Assembly (NCBI GenBank): GCA_944381345.1
Contig: CALWKU010000059.1
Span: forward strand, 1-46,470
Source of the DNA: an uncultured Christensenellaceae bacterium
GTDB lineage: Bacteria > Bacillota > Clostridia > Christensenellales > UBA3700
Reading direction: 5' to 3'
Length of the DNA stretch: 46,470 bases
A program made the translations under genes and the position numbers. Shown piece by piece: positions 9,507 to 17,839 of this stretch (its first letter is position 1; the number at the start of each line of letters is the position of its first letter). The notes beneath the pieces are model-generated. The model was not told the origin of the DNA and did no database searches. It saw nothing but the letters and a program-made list of their open reading frames with translations.

Positions 9507-11655
9507 CGATCAATTTCTCTCCAAGATCCAAAGCGCGTTCAGCGAACAGAACTACGACCGCATAACCAAGGCGTACTATTTCGCAAGGCGCGCTCACGAG
9601 GGGCAAAAACGCAAGTCGGGCGACGACTACATCGTCCACCCGATCGCCGTCGCTACAATCCTCGTAGACCTCGGGCTGGATACCGATACGGTGATAGCTG
9701 CGCTTTTGCACGACGTCATCGAGGACACGTCCGTCACCGAGGAGGAGCTGGATCAGGAATTCGGACACTCCGTCGTCATGCTCGTCGAGGGCGTCACCAA
9801 ACTCAATAAGCTCAATTTCAAGAGCCGCGAAGATCAGCAGGCGGAATATCTCAGGCGAATGTTCCTTGCGATGAGCAACGACATCCGCGTCGTCATAATA
9901 AAGCTGGCTGACAGACTGCACAATATGCGCACGCTGTCTTTCCGCAACGAAGCCGATCAAAAGCGGATAGCGACAGAGACGCTCGACATATACGCGCCGA
10001 TCGCTGCAAGGTTGGGAATTTCGGGGCTGAAAGGCGAACTCGAAGATCTGTGTCTGCGCTATCTGCACCCCGAGGACTACTATACGATCGCCGAAAAGGT
10101 AGCGTCCACGCGCGGCGAGCGCCAAAAGGTCGTCGACGCGATCTCGGCGGATCTGCGCAAAATGTTGGACGAATTGGGCATAAAGGGCGACATCAACGGA
10201 CGCCCCAAGCACTTTTACAGCATTTGGCGCAAGATGCAAAAGGGCAAGAGTTTTGAGGAGATATACGATCTCACCGCGGTGCGCATCATCGTTGACACCG
10301 TCCGTGACTGTTACGCGGTACTCGGCGCGATACATACTATGTGGAAGCCGCTCCCCGGCAGATTTAAGGATTACATCTCCGTCCCCAAGACCAATATGTA
10401 TCAATCGCTGCATACGACGGTGCTGTCCAGCTACGGCTCGCCGTTTGAGATCCAGATCCGCACGCACGAGATGCACCGCATTGCGGAATACGGTATCGCC
10501 GCGCATTGGAAGTACAAGCAGGGCTTGACCGGCGGCGAGCCGACGACGCTCGACGAGAACAAACTCGCATGGATACGCAGCGTCATGGAGCTTCAAAACG
10601 ACGTCAGCGACTCCAAAGAATATCTCGATATGCTCAAACTCGACCTCTATGTCGACCAGGTTTTCGTGTTCACCCCCAAGGGCGACGTGTTCAACCTGCC
10701 GGCAGGCTCGACGGGCATAGATTTCGCTTATGCCGTACACTCGCAGGTCGGCAACAGGTGCGTCGGCATAAAGATCAATTCCAAAATGGTGCCGGTAGAC
10801 ACAACGCTCCAAAACGGCGACGTCGTCGAGGCGATCACGTCCGCGACTTCAAAAGGTCCGTCCAGGGATTGGCTCAAATTCGTCAAAACGCCCTCCGCAA
10901 AGAGCAAGATCAAGAGTTTCTTCAAAAAGGAGATGCGAGAGGACAACATCAAACGGGGCAAGGATATGCTCGACGTCGCCGCCAAGCACAAGGGCTTATC
11001 GGCGGCGGAGCTGACAGCCAATCAGCAATGGCGCGATTACGTAGGTCAAAAGTATAACGTAACCGACATCGACGAGATATTTGCGATGATCGGCTACGGC
11101 GAACTTACAACCGCGCAGGTCATGCAAAAGCTGCTCGAATTCAACAAGGTCGAGCGAAAAGATCCGCTCGAGATCAAGGAAAGACCGGAAAAGCGACGCG
11201 GCAAGGGCGACACCGGCATCATCGTCAAGGGCTACTCCGACCTCAAAATACGCTTTTCGCATTGCTGCACGCCCGTCCCGGGAGACGCTATCATCGGATA
11301 TGTCTCGCGCAGCCGCGGCGTGACGATACACCGCGCGGACTGTCCAAACGTCAAATATCTCGAACCGGAACGCCTTATCGAGGCGGAGTGGCCCATCGAC
11401 CGCAACGAGAACAAACGCTTCGTCGCAACGCTCGGCATAACGGCGATAGACCGACCGGGGCTTGTCGTCGAAGTGGCGACGCTCATCGCAAATATGAAGA
11501 TCTCCATGACCAACATTGCCGCGAGGTCTGAAAAGAACGGCACTGCAAGCATTTCCGTGGGCGTGGAGATAGGTAACATCAACGACTTAGACGACCTCAT
11601 CGCCAAGATAGAGGCGCTAAAAGACGTCACTTCGGTGCGCAGGACGGCGCAATGA
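9499..11655 (+). CDS. rel: Bifunctional (p)ppGpp synthetase/hydrolase (Rel/SpoT family)
   Basis: This enzyme makes and degrades the stringent-response alarmone (p)ppGpp on the ribosome. The 718-residue protein has an N-terminal HD hydrolase domain with HDVIED (H71, D72, E75, D76) and a synthetase domain with the RFKD motif at about 288-291, which is typical of bifunctional rather than synthetase-only enzymes. TGS, a zinc-finger/RIS region (HCCTPVPGD) and a C-terminal ACT domain follow. I chose the ATG at 9499, inside the end of recJ, because it gives the usual N-terminus; an in-frame start at 9472 would add nine residues. The gene apt, often found between recJ and rel in Clostridia, is absent. 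Confidence 0.94.
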   Translation: MDDDQFLSKIQSAFSEQNYDRITKAYYFARRAHEGQKRKSGDDYIVHPIAVATILVDLGLDTDTVIAALLHDVIEDTSVTEEELDQEFGHSVVMLVEGVTKLNKLNFKSREDQQAEYLRRMFLAMSNDIRVVIIKLADRLHNMRTLSFRNEADQKRIATETLDIYAPIAARLGISGLKGELEDLCLRYLHPEDYYTIAEKVASTRGERQKVVDAISADLRKMLDELGIKGDINGRPKHFYSIWRKMQKGKSFEEIYDLTAVRIIVDTVRDCYAVLGAIHTMWKPLPGRFKDYISVPKTNMYQSLHTTVLSSYGSPFEIQIRTHEMHRIAEYGIAAHWKYKQGLTGGEPTTLDENKLAWIRSVMELQNDVSDSKEYLDMLKLDLYVDQVFVFTPKGDVFNLPAGSTGIDFAYAVHSQVGNRCVGIKINSKMVPVDTTLQNGDVVEAITSATSKGPSRDWLKFVKTPSAKSKIKSFFKKEMREDNIKRGKDMLDVAAKHKGLSAAELTANQQWRDYVGQKYNVTDIDEIFAMIGYGELTTAQVMQKLLEFNKVERKDPLEIKERPEKRRGKGDTGIIVKGYSDLKIRFSHCCTPVPGDAIIGYVSRSRGVTIHRADCPNVKYLEPERLIEAEWPIDRNENKRFVATLGITAIDRPGLVVEVATLIANMKISMTNIAARSEKNGTASISVGVEIGNINDLDDLIAKIEALKDVTSVRRTAQ

Positions 11656-11659
11656 GAAT

Positions 11660-12097
11660 ATGAGGGCGATCGTTCAAAGAGTAAATCACGCGTCGCTGTC
11701 CGTTGACGGTCGGCACGTCTCGTCGATAGGCACGGGCTTTGTCGTGCTTGTCGGTTTCAACAACGAGGACGACGCCGCCAAGGTGGACTATGTCGTCGAC
11801 CGCATAGTCAATATGCGCATTTTCCGCGACGGGAACGGCAAGCTCAATCTTTCGCTCAAAGACGTGGGCGGAGCGGTGATGTGCGTCAGCAATTTCACCT
11901 TGTACGGTGATCCCGCGAGCGGCAGACGCCCGGATTTTTCGCATTCCGCACACTACGACGTCGCAAAACCTCTGTACGACCACGCGCTCGCGAGATTTCG
12001 TGAACACTTGGGAAAAGTCGCCGAGGGTGCGTTCGGCGAGCATATGCACATCGACGCGTCGCTTGACGGACCCGTGACGATGGTGGTGGAGAAGTGA
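11660..12097 (+). CDS. dtd: D-aminoacyl-tRNA deacylase
   Basis: Dtd removes D-amino acids (and glycine from mischarged tRNA-Ala) to protect translation. At 145 residues it has family length and the conserved C-terminal GPVTM motif. The usual SQFTLYxD motif reads SNFTLYGD (residues 77-84), so the glutamine at 78 is replaced by asparagine; this residue is near the active site in known Dtds. The gene sits four bases after rel and one base before the MBL hydrolase gene, in the standard clostridial order. Confidence 0.93.
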   Translation: MRAIVQRVNHASLSVDGRHVSSIGTGFVVLVGFNNEDDAAKVDYVVDRIVNMRIFRDGNGKLNLSLKDVGGAVMCVSNFTLYGDPASGRRPDFSHSAHYDVAKPLYDHALARFREHLGKVAEGAFGEHMHIDASLDGPVTMVVEK

Positions 12098-12098
12098 T

Positions 12099-12728
12099 AT
12101 GAACATAGCAAGACTTGTTGTCGGTCCCGTGGGGACCAATTGTTATATCCTGACGGACGAGGAGACCAAGACGGCGACCGCAGTCGATCCCGGGGCGGAC
12201 GGCATTGCGATCGCAGGAGCGTTGGAGACGTCCGGATACAGGCTCAAAGAGATACTGATCACGCACGGTCACTTCGATCATATCTGCGGCGTTGCGGATC
12301 TGAGACGTGAGACGGGCGCGAAAATTTTTATGCACGAATCGGATATCGTAATGCTGGACGATCCGTACAAAAATTTCTCCGCAGAGTTTGGCGTGGACGC
12401 GATCGCGGGCTTTGAACCTGACGTGCGTTTAAGGGGAGGAGAGAGGCTCGATCTGGCGACAGGGCAGTGCGACGTCATTTGGACGCCGGGCCACAGCGAA
12501 GGAGGAGCGTGTTTTGATTTCGGCGACGCGATCTTTGTCGGCGACACGCTGATGAAGGGAACTTACGGCAGAGTGGACGGCTATCACGGGGACTTTGCAA
12601 AACTCAAAAAGTCTATCGAAAAACTGTTCGCGCTGGACGGCGACAGGATAGTCCTGCCCGGTCACGGCGCTGCCACTTCGCTCGATTGCGAGCGTATGCA
12701 CAATCCCATTATCACGGACGGAGAATGA
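12099..12728 (+). CDS. MBL-fold metallo-hydrolase (glyoxalase II-like)
   Basis: This 209-residue soluble metallo-beta-lactamase-fold hydrolase carries the metal motif THGHFDH and later conserved TPGHSEG and PGHGAAT blocks. Its closest functional label is a hydroxyacylglutathione-hydrolase-like enzyme, but these small clostridial members have no proven substrate. Being encoded between dtd and hemZ is a conserved association in Clostridia. It has TGATATG spacing to dtd and is one base from hemZ, so it is clearly in the same operon. Confidence 0.9.
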   Translation: MNIARLVVGPVGTNCYILTDEETKTATAVDPGADGIAIAGALETSGYRLKEILITHGHFDHICGVADLRRETGAKIFMHESDIVMLDDPYKNFSAEFGVDAIAGFEPDVRLRGGERLDLATGQCDVIWTPGHSEGGACFDFGDAIFVGDTLMKGTYGRVDGYHGDFAKLKKSIEKLFALDGDRIVLPGHGAATSLDCERMHNPIITDGE

Positions 12729-12729
12729 T

Positions 12730-14208
12730 ATGACCGATATCATCGATGAAAAGACGGCGATTGCGCTCACGACCAACGAGGAGCGTTTTTTTACCGAGTT
12801 TGAGGACGAGATCAAATTGTTTCGTCACAAGCTCGTCTTGGACAAAAACGGGGCGCCTTTTGAGGTAAATGTCTGCTCGGACGAGCAAAACGGCGTTGTC
12901 AATGTAGTCGTCAAGTGTGTATTATTAAGTCAAAATAGTTATCAAATAAGCGAAAAATCAGAGCAATTCAGAGATAATATAGCTAAAACAGCATTTATTA
13001 AAAGAGTTGCCAAGTCGGCGGTCTACAAATTTATTTCCGACGCTCTCGGCGAGGCGGAGCCTTACGGTTCGCTCACCGGCATACGACCGACCAAGCTATG
13101 GCACGAGTTTGAAGCGAGAGGGAAGGATGCAGACGAGGAGATGAAAAAGCTGTTCGTTTCCGCTCCCAAGAGGACGCTCATCAAGGAGATAGTCGATACT
13201 CAGCAAAGCGTCTATAACAGCGATCCCGACGAGGTCGATCTCTTTGTCAACATCCCGATATGCACCAGCCGCTGCGCCTACTGTTCTTTTATTTCGGCAG
13301 AGCTTGACAGGGTACGAAAAAATGTTCCCCTCTATGCCGAGCTGCTGTGCCGGGAGATCGGGGACGCATCTAGGCTAATCGACGACTTTGGATACAGGCT
13401 GAGGTGTATCTATGTCGGAGGCGGGACGCCGACCTCTCTTCCCGACGAGCAGTTTCACGAGGTGTTGAACGCGCTGTCGCTATTGCCCGCAAGAGAGTTC
13501 ACCGTTGAGGCGGGACGCCCCGATACGATCACTTCGGAAAAGCTAAAAATTATGGACAAAATGGGCGTCACGCGCATATCCGTCAATCCGCAGTCTCTCA
13601 ACGAAGCAACGTTGGACGCAATAGGCAGAAAGCATACCGTCGAAGAGTTTTTCGCAAAATACGCAGAGGCGCGCAGTTATGACTTCGACATAAACGTCGA
13701 TCTGATAGCAATGCTGCCCGGCGAGACGACCGAGATGTTCGCTCGTTCGGTAGACGGCGTGATCGCGCTCGCGCCCGACAACGTCACGGTACACACTCTC
13801 GCGCTCAAAAAAGGTTCGGCGCTCAAATCGGGCGGCTACGACAACACGTCCGAGAGCGACGCGGCGGCGATGGTCGACTATGCGTACAGGGCGTGCAAGG
13901 CCGCGGGCTATGTGCCGTACTATATGTACCGCCAAAAATATATGAGCGGCAATCTCGAAAACGTCGGCTACTGCAAGCCGTGCAGACAATGCGTCTACAA
14001 CGTGGATATAATGGAGGAGACGACGACTATCGTCGCTTGCGGCGCGGGCGGAATTTCCAAGTTTGTAGACCGCGAGGCGGGTCGGGTGGAGAGATACGCC
14101 GACCCCAAGGGCTTGGACGTCTACTTGCAGCGCGGCGAAGAGGTGTGGCGCAAACGCCGTGAATTTTTCGGCGAATGCGAGGCGCGTCGGGGCAAGAGAG
14201 CGCAGTAG
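12730..14208 (+). CDS. hemZ: HemZ-type radical SAM protein (coproporphyrinogen dehydrogenase family)
   Basis: This 492-residue radical SAM enzyme has the cluster motif CTSRCAYC (cysteines 178, 182 and 185), a glycine-rich GGGTPTS that contacts SAM, and the HemZ hallmark GSLTGIRPTKLWH before the cluster. HemZ proteins are named for oxygen-independent coproporphyrinogen oxidation, but that activity is not proven in many clostridia and no other heme gene is nearby. The base composition is odd: codons from about 12917 to 13010 are strikingly AT-rich (TTA, ATA, AGA, TCA) while the rest matches its neighbours. The reading frame and protein remain continuous through this patch. It is the last gene of the recJ-rel-dtd run. 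Confidence 0.92.
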   Translation: MTDIIDEKTAIALTTNEERFFTEFEDEIKLFRHKLVLDKNGAPFEVNVCSDEQNGVVNVVVKCVLLSQNSYQISEKSEQFRDNIAKTAFIKRVAKSAVYKFISDALGEAEPYGSLTGIRPTKLWHEFEARGKDADEEMKKLFVSAPKRTLIKEIVDTQQSVYNSDPDEVDLFVNIPICTSRCAYCSFISAELDRVRKNVPLYAELLCREIGDASRLIDDFGYRLRCIYVGGGTPTSLPDEQFHEVLNALSLLPAREFTVEAGRPDTITSEKLKIMDKMGVTRISVNPQSLNEATLDAIGRKHTVEEFFAKYAEARSYDFDINVDLIAMLPGETTEMFARSVDGVIALAPDNVTVHTLALKKGSALKSGGYDNTSESDAAAMVDYAYRACKAAGYVPYYMYRQKYMSGNLENVGYCKPCRQCVYNVDIMEETTTIVACGAGGISKFVDREAGRVERYADPKGLDVYLQRGEEVWRKRREFFGECEARRGKRAQ

Positions 14209-14284
14209 CGGCGTCTTTGCGGATCTTCCGCGCCGTCCGATTTGACGGGCTGCGCGAAATATTTTGCAAAGTAGCGCAAAATGT

Positions 14285-14313
14285 TTGCTATTTTGCGCGC
14301 ATTATGCTAATAT
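14285..14313 (+). promoter_or_regulatory. Promoter for rpsO
   Basis: TTGCTA at 14285-14290, 17 bases, then TAATAT at 14308-14313, preceded by a TGC extended -10. The predicted start near 14320 gives a leader of about 80 bases. That leader contains a possible hairpin (TCGGA/TCCGA around 14341-14361) and ends in CGGAGG before the ATG. Confidence 0.65.
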
Positions 14314-14402
14314 ATCACACGAACCGCGGCTCGGACGCTCGAATCTCCGACGGCGCACTGAGACGACGGACAAAAATTTTTCCAAAGAACGGAGGCTAAA
14401 AA

Positions 14403-14669
14403 ATGGAAAAGGATTTGACCAAAGAGCAGATCATCGCTCAATACGCACAGCACGAAGGCGACACAGGATCGCCCGAAGTTCAGATCGCCCTGCTTACGGC
14501 AAGGATCGAGAAGCTCAACGAACACTTCGCCGTCCACAAAAAGGACTTCCACAGCATGAGAGGACTCAAACAGATGGTCGGCAAGAGGCGCAATCTTCTC
14601 AACTATCTCAAAGACAGCGACATCGAGCGCTATCGCGCATTGATCGCAAAGCTCGGATTGAGAAAGTAA
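14403..14669 (+). CDS. rpsO: 30S ribosomal protein S15
   Basis: S15 binds the central domain of 16S rRNA early in small-subunit assembly. The 88-residue protein has normal length and carries the conserved [17 protein letters not shown], the [11 protein letters not shown] loop and the C-terminal RRNLLNYLK block. CGGAGG lies seven bases before the ATG. It has its own promoter and terminator and sits just ahead of pnp, as in most bacteria. S15 commonly represses its own mRNA; the 80-base leader leaves room for this, but no known S15-binding fold is certain. Confidence 0.97.
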   Translation: MEKDLTKEQIIAQYAQHEGDTGSPEVQIALLTARIEKLNEHFAVHKKDFHSMRGLKQMVGKRRNLLNYLKDSDIERYRALIAKLGLRK

Positions 14670-14676
14670 CAAGACA

Positions 14677-14710
14677 ATCGGGTTGTCGAAAGCGGCGACC
14701 CGATTTTTTT
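14677..14710 (+). terminator. Intrinsic terminator after rpsO
   Basis: A 12-bp stem (ATCGGGTTGTCG with CGGCGACCCGAT, two G-U pairs) with an AAAG loop is followed by seven Ts. It should uncouple rpsO from pnp at least in part. Confidence 0.88.
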
Positions 14711-14714
14711 GAAA

Positions 14715-14731
14715 AGCGGCGTTGCGCCGCT
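14715..14731 (+). other. Hairpin in the pnp leader
   Basis: AGCGGCG/CGCCGCT forms a perfect 7-bp stem with a TTG loop and no T tract, about 54 bases before the pnp start. In E. coli a leader stem-loop of pnp is the target of RNase III and PNPase autoregulation. A similar role here is only inference. Confidence 0.5.
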
Positions 14732-14784
14732 CATAATTCGGCAACACAAATAAGAAATATACAAGCACTAATTGGAGGTTAGTA

Positions 14785-16866
14785 ATGGAGAGAAAGATTT
14801 TTTCCACCGTCATCGGCGGCAGGGAAGTGACCGTAGAGACCGGCGCTTACTGCGAGCAAGCCAACGGCAGCTGCCTTGTCAGATGCGGCGACACAGCCGT
14901 TATGGTCAACGCGACGATGGCGAAGGCGCCGCGCGAGGGGATCGACTTTTTCCCTCTCGGCGTAGACTTTGAGGAGAAGATGTATTCCGTCGGCAAGATT
15001 CCCGGCGGTTTCAAAAAGCGCGAGGGCAGACCCAGCGACAAGGCGATCCTGACGTCGAGACTCATCGACAGACCGCTGCGTCCGCTGTTCCCCAAGGGAT
15101 TTTACAACGACGTCGCGGTCGTAGCTACCTGCCTGTCGGTCGACACCGACATTCCGCCCGAAGTCTACGCTATGATCGGCAGCTCGGTCGCTTTGACGAT
15201 ATCGGACATTCCGTGGGCGGGTCCGACCGGCTCGGTCGTCGTCGGCTATGTCGACGGTCAATATGTGATCAACCCCAACTCCGAACAGCGTGACAGAAGC
15301 AGACTGCATCTGTCTCTGAGCGGCACCAAAGAGGCGATCCTTATGGTCGAGGCTGGCGCAAACGAGCTTACGGAAGAAGAGATGATCGGCGCGATCCTGT
15401 TCGGACATGAGGAGATCAAGAAGATCGTCGCGTTCATCGAGGACATTCAAAAGCAGATCGGTAAGCCAAAGTTCGAGCCTGATCTCTATCATCCTGCCGA
15501 GGAGATCGAAGCTGCGGTCAAGGAGTACGCGGACAACAAGATGGACGAGGTACTCAATCACTTCGACAGAAAGGAGAGAGAAAAGGCGGAAGAAGACCTC
15601 GACGAGGACGTCTACACCCATTTTGCGGAGCAATTCCCCGACGGCAAGAAAGACATCGGCGAAGTGCTTTACGCGATGAAAAAGCAAAAGGTCCGCGCAA
15701 AGATCCTCGATCACGGCATTCGCCCCGACGGCAGAAAGCTGACCGAGATCAGACCCATTTGGTGCGAAGCCGGCATTTTGCCGAGAGTTCACGGCAGCGG
15801 CGTGTTTACCAGAGGTCAGACCCAGGTTTTGACCTGCTGTACGCTCGGCAGCATTTCCGAGGTGCAAAAGCTCGACGGTCTCGACGACGAGGTCTGCAAG
15901 AGATATATTCACCACTACAACTTCCCGCCGTACAGCGTCGGCGAAGCCAAGCCGATGAAGAGCCCGGGAAGACGCGAGATCGGACACGGCGCGCTCGCAG
16001 AAAGAGCGCTCGAACCCATGCTCCCGTCCGAGGACAGCTTCCCGTATGCGATCCGCACGGTCAGCGAAGTATTGTCCAGCAACGGCAGCACCTCGCAGGC
16101 GTCCGTATGCGGCTCTACGCTTGCTTTGATGGATGCGGGCGTTCCGCTCAAGAGACCCGTCGCGGGCGTCGCAATGGGACTTATCAGCAATGAGGACAAG
16201 TCCAAGGTACAGGTGTTGACAGACATCCAAGGTCTTGAGGACTTCCTCGGCGATATGGACTTCAAGGTCGCAGGCACTACCGAAGGTATCACCGCGATCC
16301 AGATGGATATCAAGATCAAGGGCATCAACGAGGCGATCCTGCGCAAGGCGCTCGCTCAGGCGAGAGACGGCAGGTTGGAGATCCTCGGCAAGATGCTCGC
16401 CGTACTTCCCGCGCCCAGAGCGCATCTGTCCAAGTATGCGCCCAAGATCGTCTCCTTCCAGATCCACCCCGACAAGATCAGAGAGGTCATCGGCAGCGGC
16501 GGCAAGACGATCAACAAGATCATCGACGAGACCGGTGTCAAGATCGACATCAACGACTTCGGCGACGTCTACATCTCCAGTCCCAACGAGGATATGATCG
16601 CCAAGGCGCGCAAGACCATCGAACTCATCGCCAACGATCCCGAAGTCGACAGCGAACTTGAAGGCGTCGTAGTCCGCACGACGAGTTTCGGCGCATTTGT
16701 CGAGATCGCTCCCGGCAAGGACGGAATGATCCACATATCCAGACTTTCCAAAAAGAGAGTGGAGAAGGTAGAGGACGTCGTCAATGTCGGCGACAAGGTG
16801 TTGGTCAAGGTGTTCGATATCACCGACAAGGGCATCGCGTTGAGTCTTATCAAAAAACTCGACTGA
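14785..16866 (+). CDS. pnp: Polyribonucleotide nucleotidyltransferase (PNPase)
   Basis: PNPase degrades RNA 3'-5' by phosphorolysis and acts in the RNA degradosome. The 693-residue protein contains two RNase PH-like domains separated by a helical linker, the second with the active-site region around SDGS/SSNGSTSQASVCGS. A KH domain (IREVIGSGGKTINKI, about residues 565-580) and an S1 domain with TSFGAFVEI follow. TTGGAGG precedes the ATG. The length is normal and no catalytic block looks damaged. It lies downstream of rpsO behind a terminator. Confidence 0.97.
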   Translation: MERKIFSTVIGGREVTVETGAYCEQANGSCLVRCGDTAVMVNATMAKAPREGIDFFPLGVDFEEKMYSVGKIPGGFKKREGRPSDKAILTSRLIDRPLRPLFPKGFYNDVAVVATCLSVDTDIPPEVYAMIGSSVALTISDIPWAGPTGSVVVGYVDGQYVINPNSEQRDRSRLHLSLSGTKEAILMVEAGANELTEEEMIGAILFGHEEIKKIVAFIEDIQKQIGKPKFEPDLYHPAEEIEAAVKEYADNKMDEVLNHFDRKEREKAEEDLDEDVYTHFAEQFPDGKKDIGEVLYAMKKQKVRAKILDHGIRPDGRKLTEIRPIWCEAGILPRVHGSGVFTRGQTQVLTCCTLGSISEVQKLDGLDDEVCKRYIHHYNFPPYSVGEAKPMKSPGRREIGHGALAERALEPMLPSEDSFPYAIRTVSEVLSSNGSTSQASVCGSTLALMDAGVPLKRPVAGVAMGLISNEDKSKVQVLTDIQGLEDFLGDMDFKVAGTTEGITAIQMDIKIKGINEAILRKALAQARDGRLEILGKMLAVLPAPRAHLSKYAPKIVSFQIHPDKIREVIGSGGKTINKIIDETGVKIDINDFGDVYISSPNEDMIAKARKTIELIANDPEVDSELEGVVVRTTSFGAFVEIAPGKDGMIHISRLSKKRVEKVEDVVNVGDKVLVKVFDITDKGIALSLIKKLD

Positions 16867-16887
16867 GCCTGCAATATGAAAGTTCTG

Positions 16888-16916
16888 CCCCGTTGTCATT
16901 CGACAGCGGGGGTTTT
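16888..16916 (+). terminator. Terminator of pnp
   Basis: A perfect 10-bp stem (CCCCGTTGTC with GACAGCGGGG, one G-U pair) and a 4-base loop are followed by a short T run (GGTTTT). It is the first of three hairpins packed between the convergent pnp and ylxY genes. Confidence 0.75.
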
Positions 16917-16917
16917 C

Positions 16918-16959
16918 ATATCGCCTGCGGCAACGTTTCTTTGCCGCAGGCGATATTTT
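16918..16959 (+). terminator. Second hairpin between pnp and ylxY
   Basis: A perfect 16-bp inverted repeat (16918-16933 with 16941-16956) has a 7-base loop and is followed by TTTT on the plus strand. A third 7-bp hairpin, CGTCCGC-AAA-GCGGACG, follows at 16961-16977. Together they probably stop transcription from both sides. Confidence 0.65.
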
Positions 16960-16993
16960 GCGTCCGCAAAGCGGACGTTTCACGCTTCTGCCG

Positions 16994-17710
16994 TCAGGCA
17001 AGCATTCCGCTTACGGTCGTCGCCTGCAATTTTGCTCCGTCGATGTATTCCAAAATCGAGGGCAGCGCTTCTATCGTCGAGGCGGTCGGATGTGCGAGTA
17101 TCAGTTCGCCGCTTTTTAAGTTTTTTGTCGCGCGGGTGTAGATTACCGCAGCGTTTTGGTCGCGCCAATCTATCGTGTCGCGGCTCCACATGATCGTTTT
17201 CATGCCGAGACCGTCGCATGTCTTGACGGTCGTGTCGTCCCAACTTCCCGACGGGGGAGCGAACAGCGTCGGCTGCCGTCCCGTGACGGCTTTTATCAAT
17301 GCGTTGGTCGGTGTTATCTCGGCGAGGTTGTCCTTGTCGCTCATTCCCTTATGGTCTTTGTGAAAGTAGCCGTGATTGCCGAGTTCGTGACCGCGGGAGG
17401 CTATCTCCCGCAAGATGTCGACGTGGTCGTCCGCCCAGCAGCCGCCGACAAAAAACGTGCATTTTGCTCCGCGCGCGTCCAGGATATCCAGAGCTTTAAG
17501 CACATATTCTTCGCCCTGATAGACGTTGAACATCAGAGCGACCTTTCCTTCGGCGTCGGTGGAAAAGACAGGACCTCCGCTTGCCGAGACGGGAGCGTCC
17601 TCGCCGTGCGGGGCGAATGCGTACAGTCCAAGCGAAAACAGCATCACGAGGATGATCACGTTTGCGGCGGCTGCTACGCCTGCGGGAGAGAGCTTGATTT
17701 TTCTGTTCAT
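16994..17710 (-). CDS. ylxY: YlxY-like polysaccharide deacetylase-family protein, probably non-catalytic
   Basis: This 238-residue protein has one N-terminal membrane anchor (about 11-32) and a NodB-type carbohydrate esterase fold outside the membrane. Conserved pieces are KCTFFVGG, GHELGNHGYFH (H113 and H117) and ILAHPT. The catalytic TFDDG motif is replaced by FNVYQG at 61-66 and the RPP motif reads APP, so classical deacetylation is doubtful. This matches the YlxY branch, found between pnp and the M16 peptidase gene in Bacillus. Here it lies in that same place but on the opposite strand. The chosen ATG gives a clean signal anchor; no clear Shine-Dalgarno sequence precedes it. Confidence 0.8.
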   Translation of the reverse strand: MNRKIKLSPAGVAAAANVIILVMLFSLGLYAFAPHGEDAPVSASGGPVFSTDAEGKVALMFNVYQGEEYVLKALDILDARGAKCTFFVGGCWADDHVDILREIASRGHELGNHGYFHKDHKGMSDKDNLAEITPTNALIKAVTGRQPTLFAPPSGSWDDTTVKTCDGLGMKTIMWSRDTIDWRDQNAAVIYTRATKNLKSGELILAHPTASTIEALPSILEYIDGAKLQATTVSGMLA

Positions 17711-17791
17711 CGTTACAGAATATGACGCCGCTTTCGGGCGTATGCCGGGCGGCGCTATCCGTCGTATGCGGCGGCAAGTGCGGCGAAAATG

Positions 17792-17820
17792 TTTACTTTT
17801 GGCGCACAATATAATATAAT
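17792..17820 (+). promoter_or_regulatory. Promoter for the M16 peptidase gene
   Basis: TTTACT at 17792-17797, a 17-base spacer and a perfect TATAAT at 17815-17820. The start codon lies only 19 bases after the -10 box, so the predicted 5' leader is about 13 bases. Confidence 0.8.
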
Positions 17821-17839
17821 CACATATAAAGGTGACAAC

